Shown one piece after another: positions 10,146 to 18,619 of a DNA stretch of 30,857 nucleotides. Numbering within the stretch: position 1 is the stretch's first letter; each line of letters opens with the position of its first letter. Position numbers and translations under genes: made by a program. Below the pieces are notes generated by a model. It was not told the DNA's origin. It searched no databases and was given only the letters and a program-made list of their open reading frames with translations. The stretch is taken from the NCBI GenBank assembly GCA_049999725.1, contig JBNGIS010016470.1, forward strand, positions 1 to 30,857. The letters are read 5' to 3'. Source of the DNA: Haplomitrium mnioides. Its lineage: Eukaryota > Marchantiophyta > Haplomitriopsida > Calobryales.

Positions 10146-10901
10146 GAAGATAGATCTGCTCAAGAAGTGAATTATCTAGGGCATAAAGTGTTTGCGGATG
10201 GTATCAAGATGGAGAAAGAGAAAATTAAGGCTATTGTAGAGTGGCCAACACCGAATGATGCACAAGATGTTTAAGCTTTTAATGGATTAGCGAGCTTTTA
10301 TCAAAGATTCATTCATTACTATGCTTATATTGTTGCATTGCTTACGGATTTACTAGAGAAGGGTGCAAAGTTTCAATGGATGACTAAGGAGAAAGTGGCA
10401 TTTCAACAACTCAAGAATACGTTGACATCTCGTTCAATTCTGCAACTATTTGATCCAAAGAGACATAGTATAGTTGATTTTGATGCTTCCAATTTTGCTA
10501 TTGGAGCAGTTTTAAAGTAAGAGTTTGAGGATGGACTTCATCCAATTGCATTCATGTCACGCGGATTAAATACAATGGAGAGAAATTAGTTTGAAAGAGA
10601 TCAAGAGCAATTGGCAATGGTTTATGCTACCAAAGTGTGGAGACACTATCTTTTGGGCAAACCTGTACTTATGCGCACATACCACAAGCCATTGCTTCAA
10701 GTGATCCACTTGGAAAATATGACAAGTCATCATCATCGATGGGAAGATCAACTAAAACTCTTTGATATCAAGTTGGAGTACAAGTCGGGAAGGCTCCACA
10801 ACACATTGTCCCAAAGACTGGATCATCAAATAAATACACTAAATATAGCAAATGCTTGTATATTACATCTTGATGAAGCAACCAGTGATGACTTTCGATA
10901 A
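10146..10901 (+). pseudogene. Reverse transcriptase C-terminal remnant plus RNase H of chromovirus 1
   Basis: EVNYLGHKVFADGIKM (about 10167-10214) is the end of the RT domain, and AFNGLASFYQRFI begins the connection. RNase H follows: HSIVDFDASNFAIGAVL with its first catalytic Asp, PIAFMSRGLN, then ERDQEQLAMVYATKVWRHYL. The whole fingers-palm part of RT, including the YxDD box, is missing between the protease end and 10167, so this is an internal deletion. Stops include TAA 10272-10274, TAA near 10518 and TAG near 10587. This copy cannot support its own reverse transcription. Confidence 0.8.
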
Positions 10902-11846
10902 AAGTTATAGGAAGATGCCTTCTTTACTCTTATTAAAGCACGTTTGGCGGTCCAAGATAGTGAGTATTATATATCTTCTATTTGGGATGGTATTCTCTAT
11001 CAAGGCCATCAAATATATGTTCCACAAGATGATGTGCTTCGAATAACACATTTACAGTAGGCACAAGACATTTCGATTTTTGGGCATCTTGGAGTAGACA
11101 AGACTATGGAGTTGCTTCAATGCACTTGATGGTGGTGAAACCTAGCTTGAGATGTTCATAACTTTGTTCGTTCTTGTGAAAGTTGTCAACAAAACAAGGC
11201 CTTAAATCAAAAACCAGCTGGTCTTTTGCAACCATTATTAATTCCTACTACTTGGTGGGAAATGTAAGTTTAGATCTTATAACTTCTCTTCCAATGATGT
11301 CTTGTGGGTTTACGGCCATTGTGGTATTTGTGGATAAGCTAAGCAAGAAAATTCATCTAGCACCGACAGTGGATGCAGTGGATGCTCCACAATTGGCAAA
11401 GATTTATTTTGATACAGTCTTCCGATATCATGGAATACCAAAGGAACTTATATGTGATAGAGATCCAATTCACTGGTAAGTTATGATTGGAGTTGTTCAC
11501 ACTTTTGGGTACCAAACTATCTATGTCTATGACTTATCATTCTTAAATAGATGAGCAAACCAAATGCACAAATCGTAATGTGGAGGATATGCTTCGATCA
11601 TTTATCAATGCTCATCACACGGATGGAGACAGTTTTTTACCGGTTGTGGAGTTTGCATACAACAACTCCAAACAAGCAAGTACTGGATTTTCTCCTTTCT
11701 TTCTTAATTCAGATCAACATCCTCTTGTTCTTTATGGGTTGCTTTCTCCTTCCTCTTCCAATGTTCTAAGTTTTTCTACTTTTTTGTCTTGTTTATCTTC
11801 CTCTTTGCAAGATGCCAAAAACCATCTTGTTATTGCTCAAAATTAG
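10902..11846 (+). pseudogene. Integrase of chromovirus 1
   Basis: The HHCC zinc-binding region is partly preserved (ITHLQ, FGHLGVDKTMELL, SCESCQQNKA). The DDE core follows as DLITSLPMMSCGFTAIVVFVDKLSKKIH, HGIPKELICDRD, then FLPVVEFAYNNSKQ. The first two catalytic acidic residues (DLIT and ICDRD) are seen. The stretch that holds the catalytic Glu (11500-11575) is shifted and contains a stop. Several stops and at least two frame changes make it inactive. Integrase inserts the cDNA and, in chromoviruses, is followed by a targeting chromodomain. Confidence 0.8.
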
Positions 11847-11973
11847 CAAAAAAATATACCAATAAACATCATCGCAATTTCTCTTATGTTTTAGATAATC
11901 AAAGTGGTGCTTTCTACTCATGATCTTCCTTTGTCTTTAGATACTCAAGTGTGTAGGTTATCTCTATCTTGGA

Positions 11974-12290
11974 TTGGTCTTAGTTTCTCAAGTTATTTCT
12001 CATATTGCATACAAACTTGATCTTCCTCTTCATTTGAAGATTCATCATGTGTTTGATGTGTCTAAATTTAAGCCTTTTGTTCCTATGCCACCTTCTTTTC
12101 CAAATCGTGTTCAACTTCCTCCTTCGGCTACTGTTCTTGATGATCATGAAGAATTTGAAGTGGACCGCATTTTGGCGAAAAGAGTTATCAAGTGAGGGTG
12201 GCATCCACAAGTTCAATACAAGGTTTTGTAGAAAGGCCATCCACTTCATGATGCTACTTCAGGACCTTCTTCATCTTCTCAAGTAGAGCT
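11974..12290 (+). pseudogene. Integrase C-terminus and chromodomain of chromovirus 1
   Basis: AYKLDLPLHLKIHHVFDVSKFKPFVP is the conserved C-terminal part of chromovirus integrase. It is followed by FEVDRILAKRVIK, TGA, then QYKVL, TAG and KGHPLHDATS, a degenerate chromodomain with the usual VEYLVRWKGYP-like centre broken by two stops (probably former Arg or Trp codons). Chromodomains bind modified histones and steer integration to heterochromatin. After about 12290 no polypurine tract or 3' LTR could be matched to the 5' LTR, so the element seems truncated here. Confidence 0.72.
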
Positions 12291-12930
12291 ATCTGATTCA
12301 ACAAAAGGCATATTTCTCCCCAATATACTTGCCATCACACTTGATACTTTGGGTAGTCCATCGCTTACCTCCAAAGAATTGCAGTTTGAACAAATCTTGA
12401 GATGTCAGTCAAATGTAACACTTTTTTGTTAATATAAATCTTGGAACTATAACCTCTTTTTGGATTTGAAAAATCTAGCTATTGATAAAGCTTACTAAAA
12501 AATCACCTATTTGAGGAAACTATTTTAACAAATATTATCAACTTCTTACGGCTTACCTAAAATAAATGTTTTTTAAGAAAATGTTGCAAAATGACAAAAT
12601 TGTGAACTTTTTGTAAAGAAATTTAAAAGAAGATTGGAAAGATGAAAACAAGTGATGGTTTACATACTAACTTTTGTTTTTGACACCACGCAAACCTACG
12701 TGTCAAGAGCTCTGCAAATAAGTTTTTGGCAAAAAAATGCATTTTTTGAAATTTAGATATAAAATGAATGACAATAGAAAGTCTCTTTCCATTGTTGCGA
12801 GTTCACTTTCTAGTTTTTGTTTTCTTGACATCATCATTTCTGCAATTTCTTGTTATTTTTCCAATTTCAATCAGTCGTTTTTTGGTAGCTTTTGTTTGTT
12901 AGATTTCCACTAGTTTTTACTTTTGAAAAA
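12291..12930. other. AT-rich spacer between chromovirus 1 and copy B
   Basis: No frame of note. The right half (about 12650-12930), pyrimidine-rich on the plus strand, leads into the first ATG of copy B and may be its 5' untranslated or promoter region. No convincing TATA box at a sensible distance could be fixed. Confidence 0.4.
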
Positions 12931-13291
12931 ATGACACCACTAGTCAATGCTTCCAAACTAGCTCAACCAAAGTCTTATAGGTATTTGGATGTTCAGAAGA
13001 TTCTAGAGCTAGAAAAATTAGATTGGGAATGGCTATTTAATTGTGAAACCATGAAAGACATTGATCAACACCTTTAACTTTTTGCTGGTGAAGGTGAAAA
13101 ATATAACTTGGCCTTTTGGCCCAAATAACCATGATTAGAGAGGGGCAGCGAGCCCACATAGAGCTGCTTGTGCAGTCAATAGATAGCATTACTCCTTACA
13201 AAGCCTCACGCAAAAGATTTTGCTTTACGGAGATGAATTAGAAGAAGTACATCTTCACCAAGCATCTATAGTCAACTAAAGACAACGACAA
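12931..13291 (+). pseudogene. Copy B, N-terminal exon (unrecognised domain)
   Basis: It begins with ATG 12931 (MTPLVNASKLAQPKSYR), passes YLDVQKILELEKLDWEWLFN, and meets a stop at 13075-13077. The same frame carries on as LFAGEGEKYNLAFWP, then slips by one base to MIREGQRAHIELLVQSID. The likely exon end is the GTAAGA donor at about 13292. I do not recognise a family. The equivalent part of copy C lies beyond the right edge, so there is no second copy to compare. Confidence 0.4.
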
Positions 13292-13600
13292 GGTAAGATT
13301 TTAAAACGTTTTATTCATTTTTTTTCTTTTTTGCACTGACTTGGAACTCTATGCGTGCATAGACTTCGAAGTCCATGCAAGTAGGGAGTTTTAAGTCAGT
13401 GAGGGCAAGGACTCCCCAGTCGATGCACGTATGGACTTCTAGTTCTTGCTTAAAGAAACTATGGAGTCGATGCATGCATAGACTCCCTAGTCGATGCGCG
13501 TTTGTACTTGGGAGTCCATGCGAGCATAGACTTCCGAGTCCTTGCGCACACTAACTCGGAAGTCCATGCGTGCATGGACTCCAGCATCCTTTGACATTTG
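13292..13600 (+). repeat. Palindrome-bearing repeats in the first intron of copy B
   Basis: Units with cores CTATGCGTGCATAG (13349-13362), TCGATGCACGTATGG (about 13420), TCGATGCATGCATAG (about 13466) and GTCCATGCGTGCATGGAC (about 13562-13579) alternate with less symmetric units such as GGAGTCCATGCGAGCATAG. Each unit is flanked by GACTTC/GAAGTC or GACTCC/GGAGTC arms. The spacing is near 24 or 48 bp where the array is best kept. It is a degenerate relative of the array in the later intron of copy C. Confidence 0.65.
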
Positions 13601-13729
13601 GATTCTAACTCTTTTCTTTGCTTAGACTATAGGTTTAATAAATTTAAATTCCTAATAAACATGTGGATATTTTTGTGTGGCTTGTTTGATCGTTTTAAAT
13701 TTTTTTTTTCAATTTTTCTCAATATTTGG

Positions 13730-14200
13730 CGGACTTCGTTGATGTTTATGCTTACGTGAAGCGTGTAGAATGGGACTTCATCCAGCTTGTCATTAGCATC
13801 AAGATACTGAAGCCTAAGTATGGAGTCCATATTGCACAAGTAGTGCTGCATCCAAACGCGATGATCATGTGAGCAACAACATCAAAACCATCTGTTGCAA
13901 AAAAGAGGAAGGCAATGGAGCCAGCCAAGGCTCCAAAAAAGAAGAAACATGCCGTCTCAAAGAAGAAGCCTGTTCCTGCACCAATTATTGAGGAGGAGCC
14001 AGCCCTCTCCTACTCTCCAATAAGGTCATCTTCTGTGGTCCCTTTGTCTCCAACTCCGAGCAGCTCAAGGGAGGAAGTAGAGCTAGAGCGAGTTCAAGCT
14101 CCAACATCAAGATTAAAAAAGCAATTGCACAAGGGACTGCGACCCTTTCAAGAACAAGAGCAGGTGGACCTTTAGACATTGTTTGAGGGAGACATAAACA
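13730..14200 (+). pseudogene. Copy B, lysine-rich NLS-like exon segment
   Basis: One frame reads DFVDVYAYVKRVEWDFIQL and KPKYGVHIAQVVLHPNAMIM, then TGA. It continues in the same frame as KPSVAKKRKAMEPAKAPKKKKHAVSKKK in pieces (13895-13968), followed by Pro/Ser- and Glu-rich sequence to a TAG at 14173-14175. Two lysine clusters separated by about ten residues resemble a bipartite nuclear localisation signal. This is what a protein of bacterial type would need to reach plant nuclear DNA. The NLS role is inferred from composition only. Confidence 0.55.
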
Positions 14201-14224
14201 AAATTAGGGAGTCTACAATCCAGC

Positions 14225-14640
14225 GATGCAGAGTCCGAGAGGAACAACGACGATTCAGTTGGAAAATCTGAACCATCCAAAACCAAGAATAGATAACTGG
14301 AGACCATTCCATATTCAGAGGTAATATGAGGATTTTGTGGAGCTTGTGGCACAAAGAATGCTGACAAACAAGTATACGCATAGCTTCTTTATTGTTGTGG
14401 TGAACCCAAAGTGCGGGTTGAAGGATAAGTTAAAGTTTGATCTAACAAACCTTGACAAATATAGGTACGAGATTGCCGTAAGCAATCACAGTGCTGCCTT
14501 AAGGAAGCTTTTAATCACAAAATATAGAGCGAAGAATCCAATGACGTTGCTTTAAAATTATTATGTCTATGTGAGCTTGACTCCAACAAAAGCCCACATT
14601 TTAGCAATAGATGACAATCACAACCAATGATATAGGGTTG
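14225..14640 (+). pseudogene. Copy B, ParB/sulfiredoxin-like domain
   Basis: It aligns residue by residue with copy C: EDFVELVAQRMLTNKY and HSFFIVVVNPKCGLKD, then RYEIAVSNHSAALRKLL (SNHS at 14481-14492; copy C has GNHS), then YYVYVSLTPTKAHILAIDDN. In ParB-family proteins the order is a helix ending near a QPI-like strand, a GxHR-like core motif, then a 'V..LT..EA...A..DN' segment, which fits well. The ParB core binds and hydrolyses a nucleotide (CTP in true ParB). Frame breaks are one base lost before 14270, TAA near 14326 and TAA at 14553-14555. Confidence 0.65.
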
Positions 14641-15184
14641 AAAATGACATCAATTCAAAAGGTCAAATATTAGCATCAAAGGTTCATGGAGAGTGGGATG
14701 GTGTCATCCTAAAAATTAAAAAGAGAGTTGGTGTTGGAGACTCTGAAGATTAAGCCAAAATTGACTATTAAGAAGACATACACTTCTCAAGACAATTGGT
14801 TCTAGCTTGCATTTCAAAGTGGTCAGCTCTGGGATTTACAATAGAGTATTTTTTCTATGTGGGAGAAGAACACCGTCAAGAGCCAGAAGCCGAAAGCCAA
14901 TGGTTTCTTGAGAATAGTGGACATGAAGTAGACACCTTAGAGGTCCTTTTAGGGTCTTCTCGATGAAATAAAAATCTTGGTTTTGAAATGTGTTGAAGAA
15001 GGAGAGCTTTCAATCAAAGAGATGTCTCGTGAGTTGGAAGAGACACAAGGTTTTGGTGGTGATGGTGAAGTCTTTTTGCTTAGAAGTGTACTACAAAACA
15101 TGGAAAGAAGCAAGGATGGAGTATCCCATCCATATCAAAGAGTCAAAAATGTCATCCTTTTATTCAAGTTTTGAGAAATTGTTG
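14641..15184 (+). pseudogene. Copy B, helical linker after the ParB-like domain
   Basis: It matches the linker of copy C in fragments spread over three frames: SQDNWF, SIFSMWEKN, SQKPKANG, LLDEIKILVLK, VEEGELSIKEMSRELEE, and SSFYSSFEKLL at the exon end. The segment DEIKILVLKCVEEGELSIKEM resembles the 'G.ls..eA..ia' helix-turn-helix region that often follows the ParB core. The exon ends at 15184, where copy C has a GTGAGT donor and this copy has ATAAGT. Confidence 0.5.
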
Positions 15185-15548
15185 ATAAGTGTTTTTTTTT
15201 TTCCTTTTTTTCTATTCTGATTCTAAATTTGATTTCAGTTTGCTTTAGAAGGTTTGAGAGTCCATGCACAAAAAGATTCTCAATTAGATGCAAGCTTGGA
15301 CTCAAGATTGCATGCATTCATGAACTTGAGAGTTCATGTTCATATGGACTCTAGAGTCCACGTACGCAAGGACTCTTGAGCCTAAGCTCGCTCTACTTGA
15401 GAGTCTTTTGGTGCAAGGAATTTTGAGAGCCTTTGTGAGCTTGGACTCTAACATCCATGTGCGCATATCAGCTTAGTCTCTCCTTTTTATTTACTTGAAG
15501 TTTATGTTTTTTGTTTTAGTCCAACTTGTTTCTCCATTTTTTTTACAG
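15185..15548 (+). repeat. Copy B intron with degenerate palindromic repeats
   Basis: This intron (364 bp; 563 bp in copy C) sits at the same codon boundary as in copy C and ends TTTTTACAG. From about 15260 to 15470 it holds degraded units such as GAGTCCATGCAC, GATGCAAGCTTGGACTC, GAGTTCATGTTCATATGGAC and GAGTCCACGTACGCAAGGAC. The donor is mutated to AT, so normal splicing is probably lost. Confidence 0.6.
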
Positions 15549-16106
15549 ATCGACAAAACTTTCAAGCGACAGCTAGCCAAAAAATTGACGGCCGCTGCTA
15601 AAGAGCGAAAGAAATTGGGGGTCAAAGAAGCCCCATGCTAATGAAGATCATGGCTCCACTCTTGTGTCTTACCCCTATGCTTTTCTGCTCCACTTCCAGA
15701 AAGCGAGAGAATGGAAGGCAAGACAACTGAATGAAGCTGCTACCCTTCCAACCGAAGGAGGGTCTAAAGAGCAAGACAATGACTTAATGTTATATGTTGA
15801 TGAACTTAACGTGGCATTTTATCAAGTCCACAAGGAGTCTAATGCTCAACAATTGAAGGGTTTAGTGAAACCAAGATGTTTTACTTTAGCTATTGTTGAT
15901 ATTCCTTATGGTTATAACCTTAAGAAATGTTATCATGATGATTCGAAACCCTGCACAAAGAATGATATTTTTGATATGGTTTCCTCTTTTCTGGTTGTTA
16001 CTACTTCTGAGTTTCGGTCTTTTGTAATTATCCACTCTTTGCAACAATTTGGCATTGTTGAGGATGTTTTTCTATTGGGTTGTTATGCTATCAACCACAG
16101 GGTCTG
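15549..16106 (+). pseudogene. Copy B, methyltransferase exon with motif IV (DIPYG)
   Basis: It starts KTFKRQLAKKLTAAAKERKK as in copy C, has a TAA near 15640, then is open for 148 codons. Key parts are SYPYAFLLHFQKAREWKARQ, an acidic stretch, FTLAIVDIPYGYN (DIPYG at 15898-15912) and FRSFVIIHSLQQFG. VDIPYGYN fits catalytic motif IV of amino-methyltransferases, (D/N/S)PP(Y/F), with the first Pro replaced by Ile. Motif IV placed upstream of motif I marks the beta class. This 287 bp section is the only view of motif IV in the window, because a gap replaces it in copy C. The exon ends at a CTG/GTAGGT donor. Confidence 0.72.
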
Positions 16107-16200
16107 GTAGGTTATATTTTGATTTTTTTCATCTAGTAATTTATCTATTTTATTTTTCCTTATTTTCCCTTTGTCTCATATGTTTGTTTTTGGACTACAA

Positions 16201-16823
16201 AGACAAAAGTAATATTCATCATTCGGGTGGTCCTAGAATCGCTCACGCTCACAAGTACTGGACTTTGGGCTACTGGATAAGCGGAGTATGAAGCTCTTTA
16301 ACTTGCAAGCTGATGATGCCACTGGTTGTTCTTGCAAGATTATGCAAAGTGTGTTTAGCTTCTCGGTTGTATCAGCCAAGCTTAAACATCTAGGAGATGA
16401 TGCTCCTGTGAATATTTACCAAAAGACTAATGCTTTGTATAATTTTTACATTGACCACTTAACAACAGAGCAAGATTGGATTTTAGATCTTTGCTCTAGA
16501 TCTAACACATGCTTTGTGTATGGTTTAAAGTTGATGCAAAATTGCATCGCAGTGGAATATGATAGATGTCAATCTATCTATATTCCTCAAAGAGTTTTGA
16601 TGATGGGTTCTTTTCCATCCAATGTGACCAAATTGCAGATAGTATATGCGTACCACAAGGATCCTGTTCCTCCGAGTATTGCAGGTGCATCTAGTGATTA
16701 TATTGCAATGCTAGGGTTGGAAAGTCTTTGCAGGACTCTCTTGCAAGTGCAGATGTTGAAGCTTCTCAAGTATTAGATTTAGATGAGGCTCTTCCTCTTG
16801 AAGAGGATAGGGCTACAAACTGA
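16201..16823 (+). pseudogene. Copy B, final methyltransferase exon (motifs X, I, II)
   Basis: The sequence IHHSGGPRIAHAHKYWTLGYW matches copies A and C (in order, split here by a small indel near 16275-16290). NIYQKTNALYNFYIDHL is motif X-like, EQDWILDLCSRSNT is a damaged motif I where copy A has FGSGT, and NCIAVEYDRCQ is motif II. A frame change near 16710 leads to the acidic end DLDEALPLEEDRATN and TGA at 16821-16823. The acceptor before 16201 is CAA instead of CAG. Confidence 0.75.
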
Positions 16824-17330
16824 TGTAATTTTTGTGCATAATAAAGTATATTTCTCGCAAAATATTATTTGATTAGTCTTTTTTCTTATTGTATTCCAAA
16901 TCCAATTCAAGCATTTTCTACACGATTTAAATTCTTTTGCAAAAATATTTTTGAACATAATATATTGGTTTCTATTAAAACTAACAACGAAGTCTATGCT
17001 TGCATGGAAGGTCTCTATGTCCAATTACTTAGCAGTTTGTGTTTGCTTTGGCTTTAGTTGTCCATCTACGTATAGGCTTTAGTTGTTCAAGCTTGCGTGG
17101 GCTTCAATTGTCCAAGTGCGCCTCGGTTTCTATAGTCTGGTCACAATTTTGCTTGAACAAACCTCTTGGGTCTAAACATTTGGGTTGTAGTTCAAAGTTT
17201 CTGCACGTGAGAGCATCAACATTCTACGCGTGTTTGAGCTTCATCATTCCAAGTGCAAAGTTGCTTCAACACTCTCTACCAGCATAAGCTTTAAGACTAC
17301 GATTCAAAGTTCTTTTGGGTCTAAGCATGT
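16824..17330 (+). repeat. 3' tail of copy B with diverged repeats
   Basis: AATAAAGT at about 16841 may be a poly(A) signal. From about 16985 to 17310 there are diverged units beginning GTCTATGCTTGCATGG and followed by phrases like TTCAATTGTCCAAG and GTTCAAAGTT, in the same position as the 3' array of copy A. The element's right end cannot be placed, because the terminal AGTAGCGG motif of copies A and C is not found. Confidence 0.5.
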
Positions 17331-18465
17331 TTTTTTGATCGAATATGTTTTTGATAAAATTTGAATGTTTTCATCAATTTTCAAAAATTATAATATCATT
17401 GTTAGTTTTGAAAATATTTAACAACAAATGTCATGTACATTTTGCATTTTTTTGTTTGGTGATGCTTATGCTTTTTAAAAAAGAAATTGTAAAAGAAATT
17501 TTGATAATATTCTCATAAGAAGATTTGTTTTGAATACATTGTGAACTTGAAATAAGTAATTTTGATGTATAAACTTACATGTTTTTTTTTTTTTTGCAAA
17601 AGAGCATTATTAGCATGAAATTCATGATTTGGGATGAAAAATTTGCAAAGTTGGTTTTTAAGAACGAAAAATGAAACATGAACCTAGTAGTGTGTTAGGG
17701 TCCAGGATGGGAATTAAAGATGTACGCAAGGAGAGGCAAAGGAGGAAGAAGTTAAGGAAAATGAAGAGAGCAAGCAGGCGAACGGCAGAAATGGTGAACA
17801 ACAGACTCTGTCAAATTAGAAGGACGAAAGATTCTCAGAAGTTGAATCCAAAAACTTTTATAATTTCTAGCTGGAAAACTTTTATTATATTTAAAGTAGA
17901 AAATCTTCTTTAGGATCTAAAACTGCAATTGTAGGAATAGCATGTGTTTTCTGAATTTCAGGTACCAATCGAATCTAGCAATAGATCACTCAAGGACAAC
18001 AACAGCTCAGATATGTGAAATGGAGATAAACAGAGAATAACGCTTCAGCAAGAAGAAGATAAGGAAGTCAGTCTGTTCGTAAGTCAGGTGTGTGAGTAAG
18101 TCAGTATGTTTGTAAGTCAGGTGGGTGAGTATAGATAGTAATGTATAGAGATGTACCTGTTCGTGTGTGTTGTTCTTAGATTTTTGGAAATTATTATGGG
18201 TTAGTAAATAATAAGTATAATAGTAAATATTTAGTAAAATATTAATAAATCGCTAATTATACCTAAGCTACCAGCCAAGCCAAGGAGGAAAAAAGAAGGG
18301 ATAAAATGGATGAAGAGGATCATTTTGATCCAACGGGAGAGGTTGAAAGTGGAATTCCCACCGGTGGGAATTAGGGCCACTTTCATAAAGGGAAAGAAAA
18401 AGAAAGGACTCGCTCTCTCTCTTGCGTGGCGCATCGTGGTGGAAAACTAGTGTGTGAGCCGGAGG
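17331..18465. other. AT-rich non-coding stretch
   Basis: It contains long T and A runs and a short Lys/Arg-rich frame at 17671-17913 (KERQRRKKLRKMKRASRRT) without any family I know. That frame could be a gag or exon scrap or chance in purine-rich DNA. A 33-bp tandem pair lies at 18065-18130. Confidence 0.4.
18065..18130 (+). repeat. Two 33-bp tandem units
   Basis: Units at 18065-18097 and 18098-18130 agree at 30 of 33 positions. Both contain GTAAGTCAGGTG and a terminal GGTGAGT or TGTGAGT. Within each unit AAGTCAG occurs twice. A simple local duplication. Confidence 0.8.
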
Positions 18466-18619
18466 TTGGAGAAGCGCAGCATGAAGGTGTTCGTGGGTGT
18501 GTCTTGGAGATACTGTTTTGGAGAGGATGTACCACGAATACTTTGGAGAAGCGCATGATGAAGTTGTTCGTGAGCGTATCTTGGAAATACTGTTTTGGAG
18601 AGGAGGTACCAAGAATACG
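18466..18619 (+). repeat. Two 77-bp tandem units
   Basis: Units at 18466-18542 and 18543-18619 both run from TTGGAGAAGCGCA through ATACTGTTTTGGAGAGGA to CGAATAC or AGAATAC, with roughly a dozen differences. 77 is not a multiple of three, so a coding repeat is unlikely. Confidence 0.75.

Larger units (their letters stand above)
12931..16823 (+). pseudogene. ParB-methyltransferase element, copy B (near full length)
   Basis: This is the most complete copy. The order is an N-terminal exon (12931-13291), a repeat-bearing intron, a lysine-rich exon leading into a ParB-like domain and helical linker (about 13730-15184), a second repeat-bearing intron (15185-15548), a methyltransferase exon with motif IV (15549-16106), a short intron (16107-16200) and the final exon with motifs X-I-II (16201-16823). 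Homology to copy C covers the ParB region onward, and to copy A the last exon. It is older than C: many stops, several frameshifts, the donor of intron 2 changed from GTGAGT to ATAAGT, and the acceptor of the last intron changed from CAG to CAA. The probable ancestral role was DNA-binding or nucleotide-sensing by the ParB-like part coupled to adenine-N6 or cytosine-N4 methylation. The function is inferred. Confidence 0.75.

Noticed and set aside
17671-17913. Basic 80-codon frame (KERQRRKKLRKMKRASRRT)
   Set aside because: No family resemblance, a purine-rich context that produces Lys/Arg/Glu codons by chance, and no conserved neighbour.
18268-18612. 114-codon minus-strand frame
   Set aside because: It overlaps the 77-bp tandem duplication, has no recognisable motif and is not continued by exons on either side.
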